A stretch of 64,000 nt of DNA. Origin: Bacillota bacterium. Its GTDB lineage: Bacteria > Bacillota > Clostridia > Oscillospirales > Ruminococcaceae. Location of the stretch: contig JAEWAB010000004.1 in the NCBI GenBank assembly GCA_023391875.1, positions 372,001-436,000 on the forward strand. Reading direction: 5' to 3'. Each line of letters starts with the position of its first letter. Position 1 is the stretch's first letter. Below, piece after piece: positions 33,701-41,805 of this stretch. Position numbers and translations under genes: made by a program. The notes beneath the pieces are model-generated. The model was not told the origin of the DNA. It did not search any database and was given only the letters and a program-made list of their open reading frames with translations.

Positions 33701-34548
33701 ACAATGTGCCTGTGGAAAATGATGTGGATTACATCGATATCTTCCCGGTGCCCGAAGACAAGCGCGCAAAGGTAGCGGTCAAGATGGGCTCGAAATACAT
33801 CGGCGACTACGAGGGCAATTTCTCCGAGGCCATCAAGTCGGGCGCCAACAAGTTTACCATTGAGGTAACCGCCGACGACGGCAAAACCAAGAAGAGCTAC
33901 AGCCTTAATGTCAACCGCGGTGTAAGCGGCCAGCAGGGCACCCTCAAGCCCATTACCCCCGACCAGATCGATTTTAAAAAGTCCAAGACCATTTATGTAG
34001 ATATAACCAAATACGCCACCGTTTCGTCCAAAGTGTTTACCGAGCTCGCCAAACACCCCGACACCACGATCATCTTCCAGGGCATCGATTATTCGCTGGC
34101 CTTTAAGGGCTCCGACATCAGCACCGTCGTCCCCTTTGCCGAAACCTATAACCTTGCCATGAGCTTTACCTCGCCGGATGAATTCGATATCCGCGCCCTG
34201 TTGGGCAGCGATTCCGGCATTGATCTGGTGACACTCTACTTTAAGCACCATGGCGCCCTGCCCGGCAAGGCCACGCTGATGGTGGACCTCGGCGCCAAGT
34301 ACAAGAGTAAGACGCTCTACCTGCACTATTACAACCCCGAGATGGATCGCAACGAGTATTACGGCAAGGTGACCACCAATTCCCGCGGCACCGTCGCGTT
34401 TAAGGTGGATCATTTCTCTACCTACATCCTTGCCCCGAAGATTCTCCGAAATTCCGTGGACAAATCGGGTGAAGTGAATATTTCGGTGAACGATGCCGAT
34501 AAGATCAACCCCGATACCGCTTTTGACCAAGAGTTGCAGAGAGGATAA
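30730..34548 (+). CDS. Large secreted surface protein with cadherin-like beta-sandwich repeats
   Basis: The 1272-aa protein has a signal peptide (LRLITLFLTLTLFITYIPVF, cleavage near FSA) behind ACGGAGG. Residues about 30-530 are beta-rich without a family I can name. Five cadherin-like beta-sandwich (PF12733-type) repeats follow, each opening with a D-x-x-L-x-x-L pattern: DSTLSSLEVFEI, DASLSGLVVKDD, DSLLASLDIKDH, DASLSNLTVSSL, NADLKSLKVNEG, and each closing with VTAEDG-like and Y.L.V.R strands. The C-terminal 180 residues form a separate domain. It ends INPDTAFDQELQRG with no hydrophobic tail, so a classical sortase anchor is absent. A sortase gene starts 3 nt after its stop. Confidence 0.88.
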   Translation: MRKLPLRLITLFLTLTLFITYIPVFSAETGNKWLKFNKTGDTSQAIIVEGRGVKLVNSAPAGYYLSQLIIRDSSNAIVEPGTVCTINESNDTLNAVPGASGVYSVMGDFYTLNAIGDAQESYCVAGEDGEEDTYFNYVAKVTSDRNNLIKQDSFVSLKVTDLAPDGSPKFEISTDSASDASIGVFKDFNMVSSSKPTPTADGKFTYTVGFSHTATSARLTIQLITDHEITKNSRFRITFATQKSDSIILVIKTKQQLVDDVKQAMQDPNQRTPYIQLTGFDDLNFITSDFTVAKRAEVYGVTVDFEWKWTPKDESGKNAVTINVPLFSQINNVRVKRQEDDVEGVLTATISYLPSGALEEDKVSADCNLRLVVKGSGTSPSIQIVKTEDPLETVPIQATNVLDIYKEGSVPGFHQQPGSYNPLFIHLLMGKKGGRADYVTIDSSNKNIAEAKKQGTTIGSYTDTYAWKGRLENPSGDELVEEPIGLQFVPLQVGVTTITAEYFVTTSSGSMKVNEIKFNLQVVDSSPDKDSTLSSLEVFEIDATGDSVTRALSFNPQTKEYNLFVGNWVQSLRFRASKNSLKASSDITVRLNGDEVGTMRSGNKSDAFAISDPSIIRYNFEIVVTAEDLTQSIYKINVERLPPSDDASLSGLVVKDDEGNAHEYTQANSPDNHNFDPGVKTYKMSLPFNIKRITLETPTTHQKATVAITPEPQDDLDLFDPNKYITVDTDTLLVTITVTAEDGITQTVYQLQITRLPPDSDSLLASLDIKDHTTQSIDFGFSKYTETYDTVLVDNPVRFVTVYPVAESKFATVEINQQPVEAGKGYRIDLDVNVTMPIIVTVTAENGVDISTYRLTVKRQLPSSDASLSNLTVSSLAITPVFSPTNQRYTAIATGSTTSVTATPTATYSGATITVNNIPVKSGNASGNIRLSEVTTVTVVVTAEDKVTKRTYTVTITNDDLRVKGKNADLKSLKVNEGDMAPDFKSSITTYNVPVENDVDYIDIFPVPEDKRAKVAVKMGSKYIGDYEGNFSEAIKSGANKFTIEVTADDGKTKKSYSLNVNRGVSGQQGTLKPITPDQIDFKKSKTIYVDITKYATVSSKVFTELAKHPDTTIIFQGIDYSLAFKGSDISTVVPFAETYNLAMSFTSPDEFDIRALLGSDSGIDLVTLYFKHHGALPGKATLMVDLGAKYKSKTLYLHYYNPEMDRNEYYGKVTTNSRGTVAFKVDHFSTYILAPKILRNSVDKSGEVNISVNDADKINPDTAFDQELQRG

Positions 34549-34551
34549 GCC

Positions 34552-35382
34552 ATGTCGTACCGCAAGACAAAAGCGTTCCTGAAACTTGCCGCAGCCACGG
34601 CCCTGCTGCTGGGCCTCTGCTCCTGTTCGATGTTTTACACCGACACGGTGCAGACCGTTTCGCAGGACAGCAACGACGCGCCGCTTTTTACCAAGCCTCA
34701 GTCAAGCGAGGAGAGCAGCGGTACCGAAAACAGCTTTTTAAGCGATGTAAAGAAGGCTGCTGAAAAGAACAAAGACACCGTGGGCTGGCTTTATATCCCG
34801 TCTACCGACATCAACAACAGCGTGCTGCAGGCGTTTGACAACAGCTTTTATATCCGGCGTGACGAACAGCGTAACGACAGCGTATACGGCTGCTATTTTG
34901 TGGACTGCGACAGCCCTATCGGCACCGCGCAGGAGTTTGGACGCAACACCATCATCTACGGGCACAGCGACTTAAAGGACAGCCCCGACGGCAAGCGCTT
35001 TTCACAGTTGTTTAAGTTTGCCGACCCCGCCTTTGCCGAAAAGACGCCCAACATCTATTTTACCACCGCCCAGCAGGACCTTGTATGGCGCGTGTTTGCG
35101 GTGTTTTATACCAAGACCTCGTTTCACTACATCCAAACCGAGCCGAGCGACACCCAGTTTGAGCGCCTGCTTGAAAAGGCCAAGGAAGGCTCGCTGTATG
35201 ACTACGATGTTGAGGTGACTACTGCCGATAAGATACTCACCCTTTCCACCTGCTCGGTGAAGTACGGCAATGACGGCACCGGCCGCCTCGTGGTTATGGC
35301 GCGGCTGCTGCGCGAGGGTGAAAAGCCCGACGATGCGCCTAAGCCACCCGTGAAGAACCCCGATAGTAAGCTGGTGGAGTAG
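34552..35382 (+). CDS. Class B-like sortase with lipoprotein-type N-terminus
   Basis: The 276-aa protein keeps the sortase triad: H138 in IIYGHSD, C234 in LTLSTCS and R245 in GRLVVMARL. The order of motifs and the long helix segment between His and Cys fit class B sortases. The N-terminus (KLAAATALLLGLCSCS) looks like a lipobox with the modified Cys at 23 or 25, unusual because sortases are normally held by a transmembrane helix. A Ser/Glu-rich linker follows. It is translated 3 nt after the cadherin-like protein gene and is probably dedicated to it or to an adjacent surface assembly. Confidence 0.92.
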   Translation: MSYRKTKAFLKLAAATALLLGLCSCSMFYTDTVQTVSQDSNDAPLFTKPQSSEESSGTENSFLSDVKKAAEKNKDTVGWLYIPSTDINNSVLQAFDNSFYIRRDEQRNDSVYGCYFVDCDSPIGTAQEFGRNTIIYGHSDLKDSPDGKRFSQLFKFADPAFAEKTPNIYFTTAQQDLVWRVFAVFYTKTSFHYIQTEPSDTQFERLLEKAKEGSLYDYDVEVTTADKILTLSTCSVKYGNDGTGRLVVMARLLREGEKPDDAPKPPVKNPDSKLVE

Positions 35383-35410
35383 GGAAAAACCTCATAAGTT
35401 GATAAAACAA

Positions 35411-35452
35411 AAGGGCCGCGAACCATGATCGTTCACGGCCCTTTGTATTTGT
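35411..35452. terminator. Bidirectional terminator
   Basis: Stem aagggccg...cggccctt with an inner gaac/gttc pairing around 35411-35452, T-rich on both outer sides. It ends the surface protein-sortase operon. A second hairpin (ggctgta/tacagcc) lies at about 35519-35556. Confidence 0.75.
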
Positions 35453-35626
35453 ACTGTGCTTTAGGTCAGTTTACAAGGAACTACATGCAGACCGTGAAAC
35501 GGGCTGCTGACAACAAAAGGGCTGTAAGCTCCCGCAGAGGGAGTATACAGCCTGTTTTGCCGTAGGGGAATCCAAAGGGGGACAAAGCCCCTCCACCTAT
35601 TAGTATAGGGTGATTGAAGATAACGC

Positions 35627-36430
35627 TTATACTATTCGCCTGTTCTTTTTGTCGTATATCACAACGGTTACAATTGAAACAAGAACAATCACAGCATTTG
35701 CGGCAATTGTTCCCGCCCAAGTCATAGTCATGGTGCCAAAGACGGAGCTTGCCGCATTATACATGGTGTGGCATAATACGCACATAAACACACGGCCTTT
35801 GCCTGATATTTTGTAGATTGCCCCGTATAAAAACCGAAACGAAATGAGTTGAACTGCAAACATCCAAAAGTCAATGAGGCCCTCATATTGGCCCGTCCCT
35901 GGAATAAAGAAGAGAGGAACATGCCACAAAAGCCAAATGACTCCAAAAGAAACGGAAGATAAAACAAAACCCAATTTTTTGTTAAGCCCAGGCTGCAATA
36001 TGTAACTCCAGCCAGCTTCCTCCAAGCCACCGATAATAAGATTGCCGGGCAGGGCAAGGAAAAACATATAAAATGGTTGCACCATTTCGGTGCGGCCTGA
36101 AACTGCAAGATGTATCAAAAAATACAGCGCAAGCCCTGCAACAACGAACAAATAAAGAGAGATGTTATTTTTGGCGTAAAAAACAGTTTTCAACCATTCC
36201 TTAAAATCTGCTAGTTTGTTGTTTTTCTTCAGAATGATATATGAAGCAATAGCGGGCGACAAAATGTAGATTGCAAAAGGAATATTCATTCCTAAGCTCT
36301 GTAACGATTCTTGAACCGTAGAGTGAACCGAAAATCCGAATTGCCCAAGAGCAATCAAAGCACCTGACACGAGATAGGCTATGCAAAATGTCAGAACCGT
36401 AAATTGTACGATGATTTTTTTGTCTGTCAC
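35627..36430 (-). CDS. CPBP-family intramembrane metalloprotease
   Basis: The 267-aa protein has about seven hydrophobic segments and the CPBP (Abi/CAAX) motifs: LEEAGWSYI with E137-E138, LLWHVPLF with H170, and LCHTMYNA with H221 and N225. These are the zinc-free or metal-binding Glu/His residues of the glutamic-type endopeptidase family. In Firmicutes such proteins process prenylated or bacteriocin-related peptides or act as immunity factors; the substrate here is unknown. It is a single gene, transcribed toward the surface protein operon. Confidence 0.9.
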   Translation of the reverse strand: MTDKKIIVQFTVLTFCIAYLVSGALIALGQFGFSVHSTVQESLQSLGMNIPFAIYILSPAIASYIILKKNNKLADFKEWLKTVFYAKNNISLYLFVVAGLALYFLIHLAVSGRTEMVQPFYMFFLALPGNLIIGGLEEAGWSYILQPGLNKKLGFVLSSVSFGVIWLLWHVPLFFIPGTGQYEGLIDFWMFAVQLISFRFLYGAIYKISGKGRVFMCVLCHTMYNAASSVFGTMTMTWAGTIAANAVIVLVSIVTVVIYDKKNRRIV

Positions 36431-36636
36431 GATTTCTTTACCTCACGTTTTGAAGTATACATTAAATTTTAACGGATGGACGCTTTAACTTTTATCCCCT
36501 AATGTTTGCTTTCTGCCAATTCAAAGTTGCGCTACGCACAAAATATAAAATTTCTACGTTCGCCACATACTGCCATTGTGAACCTATAATAAATCCGTTC
36601 TACCACATCAATCCAGTCATGTCATGAACATTACAT

Positions 36637-36669
36637 GGAAAATCTGACGGGCAATACATCGCCCGTCAG
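36637..36669 (-). terminator. Terminator of the M23 gene
   Basis: Minus-strand stem CTGACGGGC/GCCCGTCAG (36669-36661 with 36652-36644), 8-nt loop, followed by ATTTTCC. Confidence 0.75.
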
Positions 36670-36714
36670 ACCGTTACCCTGTGTAGTCCCTTGTAAACTG
36701 CACTTTTCGTGAAG

Positions 36715-38292
36715 CTAATCAATCAGCGCGTGGTCGATTGCGGTATCTGGATTGATGAACACCCCGTTCACCGACATGCCGAAATGCAGGTGCGGGCCGG
36801 TGGAAAAGCCGGTGGAACCTACCGTGCCGATGATGTCGCCCTGTTTTACCATATCGTCGGCCTTCACATTTAAGGAATCCATGTGGTAGTACCATGTTTT
36901 CAGCCCGAAGCCGTGCTCGATGAGCACCGTGTTGCCGGTAAGCTGGAGCTTGCCCGCATACAGGATGCGTCCGGCACCTGCGGCCTTTACCTTGGTGCCG
37001 CGCTTCGCCGCGATGTCTATGCCGCTGTGCCGCTCCGAGATAGTGCCGTTTACGGTGCGGATGGATCCAAACTGGGTGGTGATTTCTCCCGCTACCGGAC
37101 GTATAAACTTGCCTTCAAAATACTTTTTGTCGTCACGAACGGCTTTAAGCGGCTGTATGATCTTGTCAAATTCTGCGTTTGCGTCGTCGTTTTCAATGGT
37201 GCTGCCGGTGGTTTCTTCATCCACGGTAAGCTCCTGAACCTCAAATTTCTTATCGTTTAAGGTAATTTCATACTTCGCATAGGCGGCGTCGGCGCTTAAT
37301 TCCAGCACGTAGGTATCAATCTTATTTAAATAGCTGAGCGGGAAGATGCAGACGCGCATACCGTCGTAGTCAAAGAACTGCGGCTCAAATTTAAACGGGG
37401 AGGTTACGGTAATATCCTTGCCCTCAAGCCCCCTCGCATAGATAACAAGGGCTTCGCCGGGGTCGATGGTCGTCGCACTTATCTCAAAGCTGGCTGCCGG
37501 GTCGTAATCGATGCAAAAACGGTAGAGCGCGCTGCCGCGGGTATCACCCAGCGAGGCCTCGCTCCACTGCGCGCTTACCTCATATTCATACCGCCCGCTG
37601 GAGGACATCTTAAAGCTCGAAAGCTCCTCCGGGCTGCCGGAAAAGACATCCTTGCCGTTATGCTTAATCGCTATCGTCGCCGTGGTGGGCGTGAAAGAGA
37701 AGGTAATAACGGGCGAAGCGGGGGTGGTTATGACATATTTGTAAGGCTCCGCAGGTTCAGGGGAGGGCGCGTCGTAAAAGTTGCCGTCCAGACGTTTGTA
37801 GTTCCATATCGCCTCGCTTGGCAAAAGCTCGCCCAGCCTCCCTTCCGCTGAAATGGTGGCGGTTGGAAGGCTGCGTTTTGTATACAGCGTGTCAAATTCC
37901 TCGCCCGAAAGCAGCGAAAAAAGCGCCCGCCGGTCTACCTCATAATAACTGCCGCTTTGTGTGAGCACATAGGCGTAGTTGCCTTCCTTGGTAAAATCAT
38001 AGATACTCATAGCCTGCACGCCGCCGCTGTTATCCGTAGCCCGGACCTTCATCAAAGCGGGGGAGACGTTTAAGGTATCTACCGCTACCTCCCGCCCGCT
38101 GTTTACAATATCGGCCAGGCTGCGCAGGGTTTCGGTATCGGTTACCACCACGCTCGCGCTGTCGGCGGCAAAGGTCGCGGTGGTAAGAGCGGTGCTGTCG
38201 AATACCTTCCCGAATTTAAACAGCGTACACCCGCTGAGCGGCAGTGTTATGCAGGCAGCCGCCAGCAGGGTACACAATAGTCGTTTCAGCAT
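36715..38292 (-). CDS. M23-family (LytM) peptidoglycan endopeptidase lipoprotein
   Basis: The start chosen is ATG at 38292, 8 nt after AAAGGAGG. The 525-aa protein has a lipoprotein signal (LCTLLAAACITLPLSGC, C22), a long beta-rich extracellular region (about 30-390) and a C-terminal LytM domain. The zinc ligands are visible in RHSGIDIAAK and GPHLHFGM, with the middle His in TWYYHMDSL. It is expected to cleave or bind peptide cross-links of the cell wall; all ligands are present so it is probably active. It is divergently transcribed from the 38650 lipoprotein. Confidence 0.93.
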   Translation of the reverse strand: MLKRLLCTLLAAACITLPLSGCTLFKFGKVFDSTALTTATFAADSASVVVTDTETLRSLADIVNSGREVAVDTLNVSPALMKVRATDNSGGVQAMSIYDFTKEGNYAYVLTQSGSYYEVDRRALFSLLSGEEFDTLYTKRSLPTATISAEGRLGELLPSEAIWNYKRLDGNFYDAPSPEPAEPYKYVITTPASPVITFSFTPTTATIAIKHNGKDVFSGSPEELSSFKMSSSGRYEYEVSAQWSEASLGDTRGSALYRFCIDYDPAASFEISATTIDPGEALVIYARGLEGKDITVTSPFKFEPQFFDYDGMRVCIFPLSYLNKIDTYVLELSADAAYAKYEITLNDKKFEVQELTVDEETTGSTIENDDANAEFDKIIQPLKAVRDDKKYFEGKFIRPVAGEITTQFGSIRTVNGTISERHSGIDIAAKRGTKVKAAGAGRILYAGKLQLTGNTVLIEHGFGLKTWYYHMDSLNVKADDMVKQGDIIGTVGSTGFSTGPHLHFGMSVNGVFINPDTAIDHALID

Positions 38293-38379
38293 TTTAAAAA
38301 GCCTCCTTTCGACGATAAAAGCTTTATGGAGAAGCGAAACCATGTCCTATATTTTTGAAGATTGAGTGCTTTAATCTTT

Positions 38380-38408
38380 ATTTTACCATAGTATGGTGCG
38401 CAAGTAAA
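38380..38408 (-). promoter_or_regulatory. Sigma-A type promoter of the M23 gene
   Basis: Minus-strand TTTACT (38408-38403), a 17-nt spacer and TAAAAT (38385-38380). Confidence 0.7.
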
Positions 38409-38514
38409 TTCCAATGTGCGGATGCCGTTCCATGAAAACCTCGTGATTGTTGGCAGAAAATTCCGAATAATTTGCACGTTTTTTACCCACATTTCATAAA
38501 GATGGGGGAAACGC

Positions 38515-38543
38515 TTGCAAAAATGCACTCTTGTTGTTAAAAT
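38515..38543 (+). promoter_or_regulatory. Sigma-A type promoter of the 38650 lipoprotein gene
   Basis: TTGCAA (38515-38520), a 17-nt spacer and TAAAAT (38538-38543). Confidence 0.65.
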
Positions 38544-38605
38544 GGGTGCCAGAAATCTAGTCTGCCTGGATTCATGCGGTTTTCCGCTATGAACCGGTGT
38601 GTGTC

Positions 38606-38626
38606 AGTCAACCAACAGGGTTGACT
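38606..38626 (+). promoter_or_regulatory. Leader hairpin before the lipoprotein ribosome site
   Basis: AGTCAACC (38606-38613) and GGTTGACT (38619-38626) form a perfect 8-bp stem with a 5-nt loop, about 13 nt before the GGAGG of the 38650 gene. It may shield or expose the ribosome site; no T-run follows. Confidence 0.45.
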
Positions 38627-38649
38627 TCAATAATCAATGGAGGTACTGG

Positions 38650-40191
38650 ATGAAATTTTATTATAAAATCATACTCTGCGTTATAGCGCTGGTTACGGTG
38701 CTTTTATGCCTGCTCGGCGGTTGCAGGCTGGCGGAGAATATCATCGGCATGTCGGCTTTCGGAAGACAGCCGTCGCTGAGCGACAGCACGACGCTGTCCT
38801 CCAGCGAGGCATCTTCCTCGGCGCCGGTGCTCAAAGAAATCGCGCTTTACCCGGCGGTGGGCGCGGTGAACGAGGCGCAGCGCGAGATACTCTTAAATTA
38901 TGCCGCCCAAAACTACCGCGAGCTTTTTAACTTTCAGGTGGGGTATATCAGCGATAACAAGGTGACGTCGACCAACGTTATTCTGCCCACCGGGCATACG
39001 CTTTACGAGGATGAGAAAGGCAGGTTTATCTTTTCCGGCGGCAGTGTGGTGTATGTAAAGGACAGCGAAGAGACTAAAAACCTTGAAGACCCCGGCAACC
39101 CGCTGTATGATTACAGCCTGATGCACGACGCGCTGGGCTTAAGCGGTAAACAGCTGTATGACGAAAGCGGCGTGCTGATATCCTTTGAGGATACCGGGGC
39201 TTTTACCCCGGTGAATACTAATTCGGTCAGCTACAACAACATTATTTTAAACGTAAGCTTTGCCGCCGAAACGCTGGACAGCACCACCCTGAACATCCCC
39301 CTTTCGGTGTTTGGTATGGCAACGCTTGACGATGCGAAAGCGGCATTTGAGAATGCCGAGGATGTTGTGATGATACGCAGCGAGCGGTATGTACCGGTGG
39401 TGGATAACGACATCCTGACGCTCTATTTTAACGGGGATAACGGTTTCTTGCTGGATGTAAAATCGCTCACCCTGCCGCGTAAGCCGTCCGACGGCGGTGT
39501 AGCGCCGATGCTCGATTACTATAACCTTGAAAAGGCGGCGGCTGCCCTGTATACCAAGGCCTTGAACGAGATGGGGCTAAGCCCCGTATTTGAGGCAAAG
39601 GACATTACGCCCAACCGGAAGGTCACGGCGTATAATTCCTTTACGGGGAAGCTCGAAGAGGTTACCCCTTTGCTTGCCGACGATCAGGGGCGGTTAAGTG
39701 TATCGCTCGAGGCGCTGCATGTATTGTTCGGGGTAAACCTGATGATGGACAACGAAACCAAGACCCTGCATGTGCTTACCGACCCAACCTACCGTAGTTT
39801 TGTGGAGGAGATGCTGGGCGGCCAAAGGATAACCGAGCTGTTAAAGAGTGTTGATGACCAAAAGGCCGCGCCTGAGTTTTTGCAGCAACAGCAGGAGCGC
39901 ATAGAAGATACAAGCTATCTCTATGAAAAGGCGGCAGTTGTTATCGAGAGCGGGCTGCCGGCGCCCGTCGTTCGTACCCCTAAAACGGGGCAGTTTACCT
40001 ACCCCGGCAGCCACACGAAGATATGGAAGTCGGGCTACGCTGGTAAACCCGAGCCTGCCGACCTCTACCCCAGCATGGAAGGCGACTGGGTATGGAACAG
40101 CGAAACCGGCTTTTGGGAGGGTTCCTCCCCCTTAAGCGGCGAGAAGGCCGTGTGGCACCCAAGCTACGGCGCGGCGTTTACCATCCGCTAG
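38650..40191 (+). CDS. Lipoprotein with a copper-amine-oxidase-like C-terminal domain
   Basis: The start chosen is ATG at 38650, 7 nt after GGAGG; the longer frame from 38599 includes the leader hairpin. The 513-aa protein has a lipoprotein signal (ALVTVLLCLLGGC, C25), a Ser-rich linker, and an extracellular body. Residues around 340-385 (LLADDQGRLSVSLEALHVLF then LMMDNETKTLHVL) resemble the copper-amine-oxidase-N type wall-associated domain common in Clostridia. Near the C-terminus is a Trp/Pro-rich segment. Function is not known; location outside the membrane is well supported. Confidence 0.75.
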   Translation: MKFYYKIILCVIALVTVLLCLLGGCRLAENIIGMSAFGRQPSLSDSTTLSSSEASSSAPVLKEIALYPAVGAVNEAQREILLNYAAQNYRELFNFQVGYISDNKVTSTNVILPTGHTLYEDEKGRFIFSGGSVVYVKDSEETKNLEDPGNPLYDYSLMHDALGLSGKQLYDESGVLISFEDTGAFTPVNTNSVSYNNIILNVSFAAETLDSTTLNIPLSVFGMATLDDAKAAFENAEDVVMIRSERYVPVVDNDILTLYFNGDNGFLLDVKSLTLPRKPSDGGVAPMLDYYNLEKAAAALYTKALNEMGLSPVFEAKDITPNRKVTAYNSFTGKLEEVTPLLADDQGRLSVSLEALHVLFGVNLMMDNETKTLHVLTDPTYRSFVEEMLGGQRITELLKSVDDQKAAPEFLQQQQERIEDTSYLYEKAAVVIESGLPAPVVRTPKTGQFTYPGSHTKIWKSGYAGKPEPADLYPSMEGDWVWNSETGFWEGSSPLSGEKAVWHPSYGAAFTIR

Positions 40192-40266
40192 AACGGAATA
40201 TATACGGCTTTGGCCTAGTACATTATTAATGGCCGTTGTTAAGGCGGGAAGGGATGGAAGGTTAAC

Positions 40267-40914
40267 GTGCAATACGATTTTGATAAAAACGAGATTATTC
40301 TTTTTCAGGGCGACAGCATCACCGATACCGGCAGGAGCTATTTCCGCTTAAACAGCTTGGGGGAAGGCTACCCGCTCGCGGTGAGCCAGAAGCTTGGCGC
40401 CTTGTTGCCCGACCACAATATTCAGTGCATGAACCGCGGGGTTTCGGGCAACCGCCTTTCGGATATGAAGCGCCGGTTTAAGCGCGACTGCACCGAGCTT
40501 TACCCGTTTCCCACCGTTGTTTCCATCTATATCGGCATTAACGATACCTGGCGGTTGTTCGATATGGGCGTTGCAAGCCCGGTGGAACGGTTTGAGGAGA
40601 ACTACCGCGAGCTACTGGACGAGGTTTTGGAGGTGCGCAGGCAAACCAAGCTGATTCTGCTTGCGCCCTATGTGCTGGAGGATACCCCCGATAAACAGCT
40701 GTGGCATGACGACCTCGACCCGAAGCGAGCGGTGGTAAGAAAGCTGGCAGCGGAATACGGCACCCGGTTTATCGATTTGCAGCAGGCCTTTGAGGAGGAG
40801 ATGAAACGGTCCGGCGAGGGCCCGCTCCACTATACCGTAGACGGTGTACACCCCACCCCCATCGGCCATGCGCTGATCGCCGACCGTTGGATAGAGGCCT
40901 TTGAGATCAAATAA
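40267..40914 (+). CDS. SGNH/GDSL-family hydrolase
   Basis: The 215-aa cytoplasmic protein begins with GTG. The SGNH blocks are in order: LFQGDSITDTGR (block I, catalytic Ser), NRGVSGNRLSD (block II, Gly), YIGINDTWR (block III, Asn) and DGVHPTPIGH (block V, Asp and His). The family hydrolyses esters, for example acetyl groups on sugars or lipids; the substrate here is not evident. It lies 29 bp before the methyltransferase gene and is probably co-transcribed. Confidence 0.92.
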   Translation: MQYDFDKNEIILFQGDSITDTGRSYFRLNSLGEGYPLAVSQKLGALLPDHNIQCMNRGVSGNRLSDMKRRFKRDCTELYPFPTVVSIYIGINDTWRLFDMGVASPVERFEENYRELLDEVLEVRRQTKLILLAPYVLEDTPDKQLWHDDLDPKRAVVRKLAAEYGTRFIDLQQAFEEEMKRSGEGPLHYTVDGVHPTPIGHALIADRWIEAFEIK

Positions 40915-40943
40915 CCAGCAAGAACGCCTGAGAGGTAAACGAT

Positions 40944-41744
40944 ATGAACCCAAGCTATCAGTTAAACGCCGACCGTTTTAAAGGGTTTGCACAGACCTAC
41001 GACGCGGCGCGCCCCGCCATGCCCGCCTTTGTGCCCGAGGTGATTGAACGCTACTTGGGCGCGCGGCCCGGCACGGTGGTAGACTTAGGCTGCGGCACGG
41101 GGCTTTCCACCCTCGCGTGGCAGGGCCGCTGCGCAAGGGTCATTGGCATCGACGCAAGCGAGGATATGCTCGTGGCCGCATGTAAACGGGAAAGCGAGAC
41201 GGTTACCTTTATCAAGGCCTTCTCGCACGATACGGGGCTTGAGGCGGCTACTGCCGATGCGGTGGTATGCTCGCAGTCGTTTCACTGGATGAACCCGCAG
41301 GATACCTTGAAAGAGGTCGACCGCATCCTAAAGCCCGGCGGGGTGTTCGCCACGGTGGATAACGACTGGCCGCCGGTGTGCGGCGTCGCGGCGGAGCTTG
41401 CTTACCAAAGGCTCATAGAGCGGGTGCACGAACTGGAGCGCAGCCACCCCGTTATTAAAGAGAGCTTTGTACGCTTTAATAAAAATGAGCACCTGAGTAA
41501 TATCAAGAACAGCGGCTACTTCCGTTACGCACGCGAGCTGGTGTTTGCAAACCGTGAACAGTGCGATGCCGCGCGCCTGCTTGGCCTTGCCCTGAGCCAG
41601 GGCGGGCTGCAGGCGGTGCTCAAACACATCCCCGAGGAGATTGCACAACAGTTAGAGGAGTTTAAAGCAGCCGTTGCGTCCGCCTTCAAAGACGCGGTTT
41701 TCCCGATAGACTTCTGCTACCGTATGCGGATTGGTGTGAAATAG
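40944..41744 (+). CDS. Class I SAM-dependent methyltransferase
   Basis: The 266-aa protein has the class I motif VVDLGCGTGLST (50-61), an acidic strand end VIGIDASEDML, and the later SQSFHWMNPQ and LKPGGVFATVDND segments, as in methyltransferase_11-type proteins that act on small molecules. The start ATG follows GAGAGG. The substrate cannot be inferred. It is the second gene after the SGNH hydrolase and is followed by a terminator. Confidence 0.9.
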   Translation: MNPSYQLNADRFKGFAQTYDAARPAMPAFVPEVIERYLGARPGTVVDLGCGTGLSTLAWQGRCARVIGIDASEDMLVAACKRESETVTFIKAFSHDTGLEAATADAVVCSQSFHWMNPQDTLKEVDRILKPGGVFATVDNDWPPVCGVAAELAYQRLIERVHELERSHPVIKESFVRFNKNEHLSNIKNSGYFRYARELVFANREQCDAARLLGLALSQGGLQAVLKHIPEEIAQQLEEFKAAVASAFKDAVFPIDFCYRMRIGVK

Positions 41745-41767
41745 CTGAATACTGGTCTAATACAAAA

Positions 41768-41800
41768 CACGGGGTGCCGAGCAAGATCGGCGCCCCGTGT
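41768..41800. terminator. Bidirectional terminator between convergent genes
   Basis: CACGGGGTGCCGA pairs with TCGGCGCCCCGTG across a 6-nt loop (41768-41799), with one wobble or mismatch. It separates the methyltransferase from the phosphoesterase. Confidence 0.7.
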
Positions 41801-41805
41801 GGCGG

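Noticed and set aside
33352..34530. 392-codon minus-strand open frame
   Set aside because: Fully inside the cadherin-like gene on the opposite strand; its His/Val/Gly-rich composition is that of an antisense shadow in GC-rich DNA.
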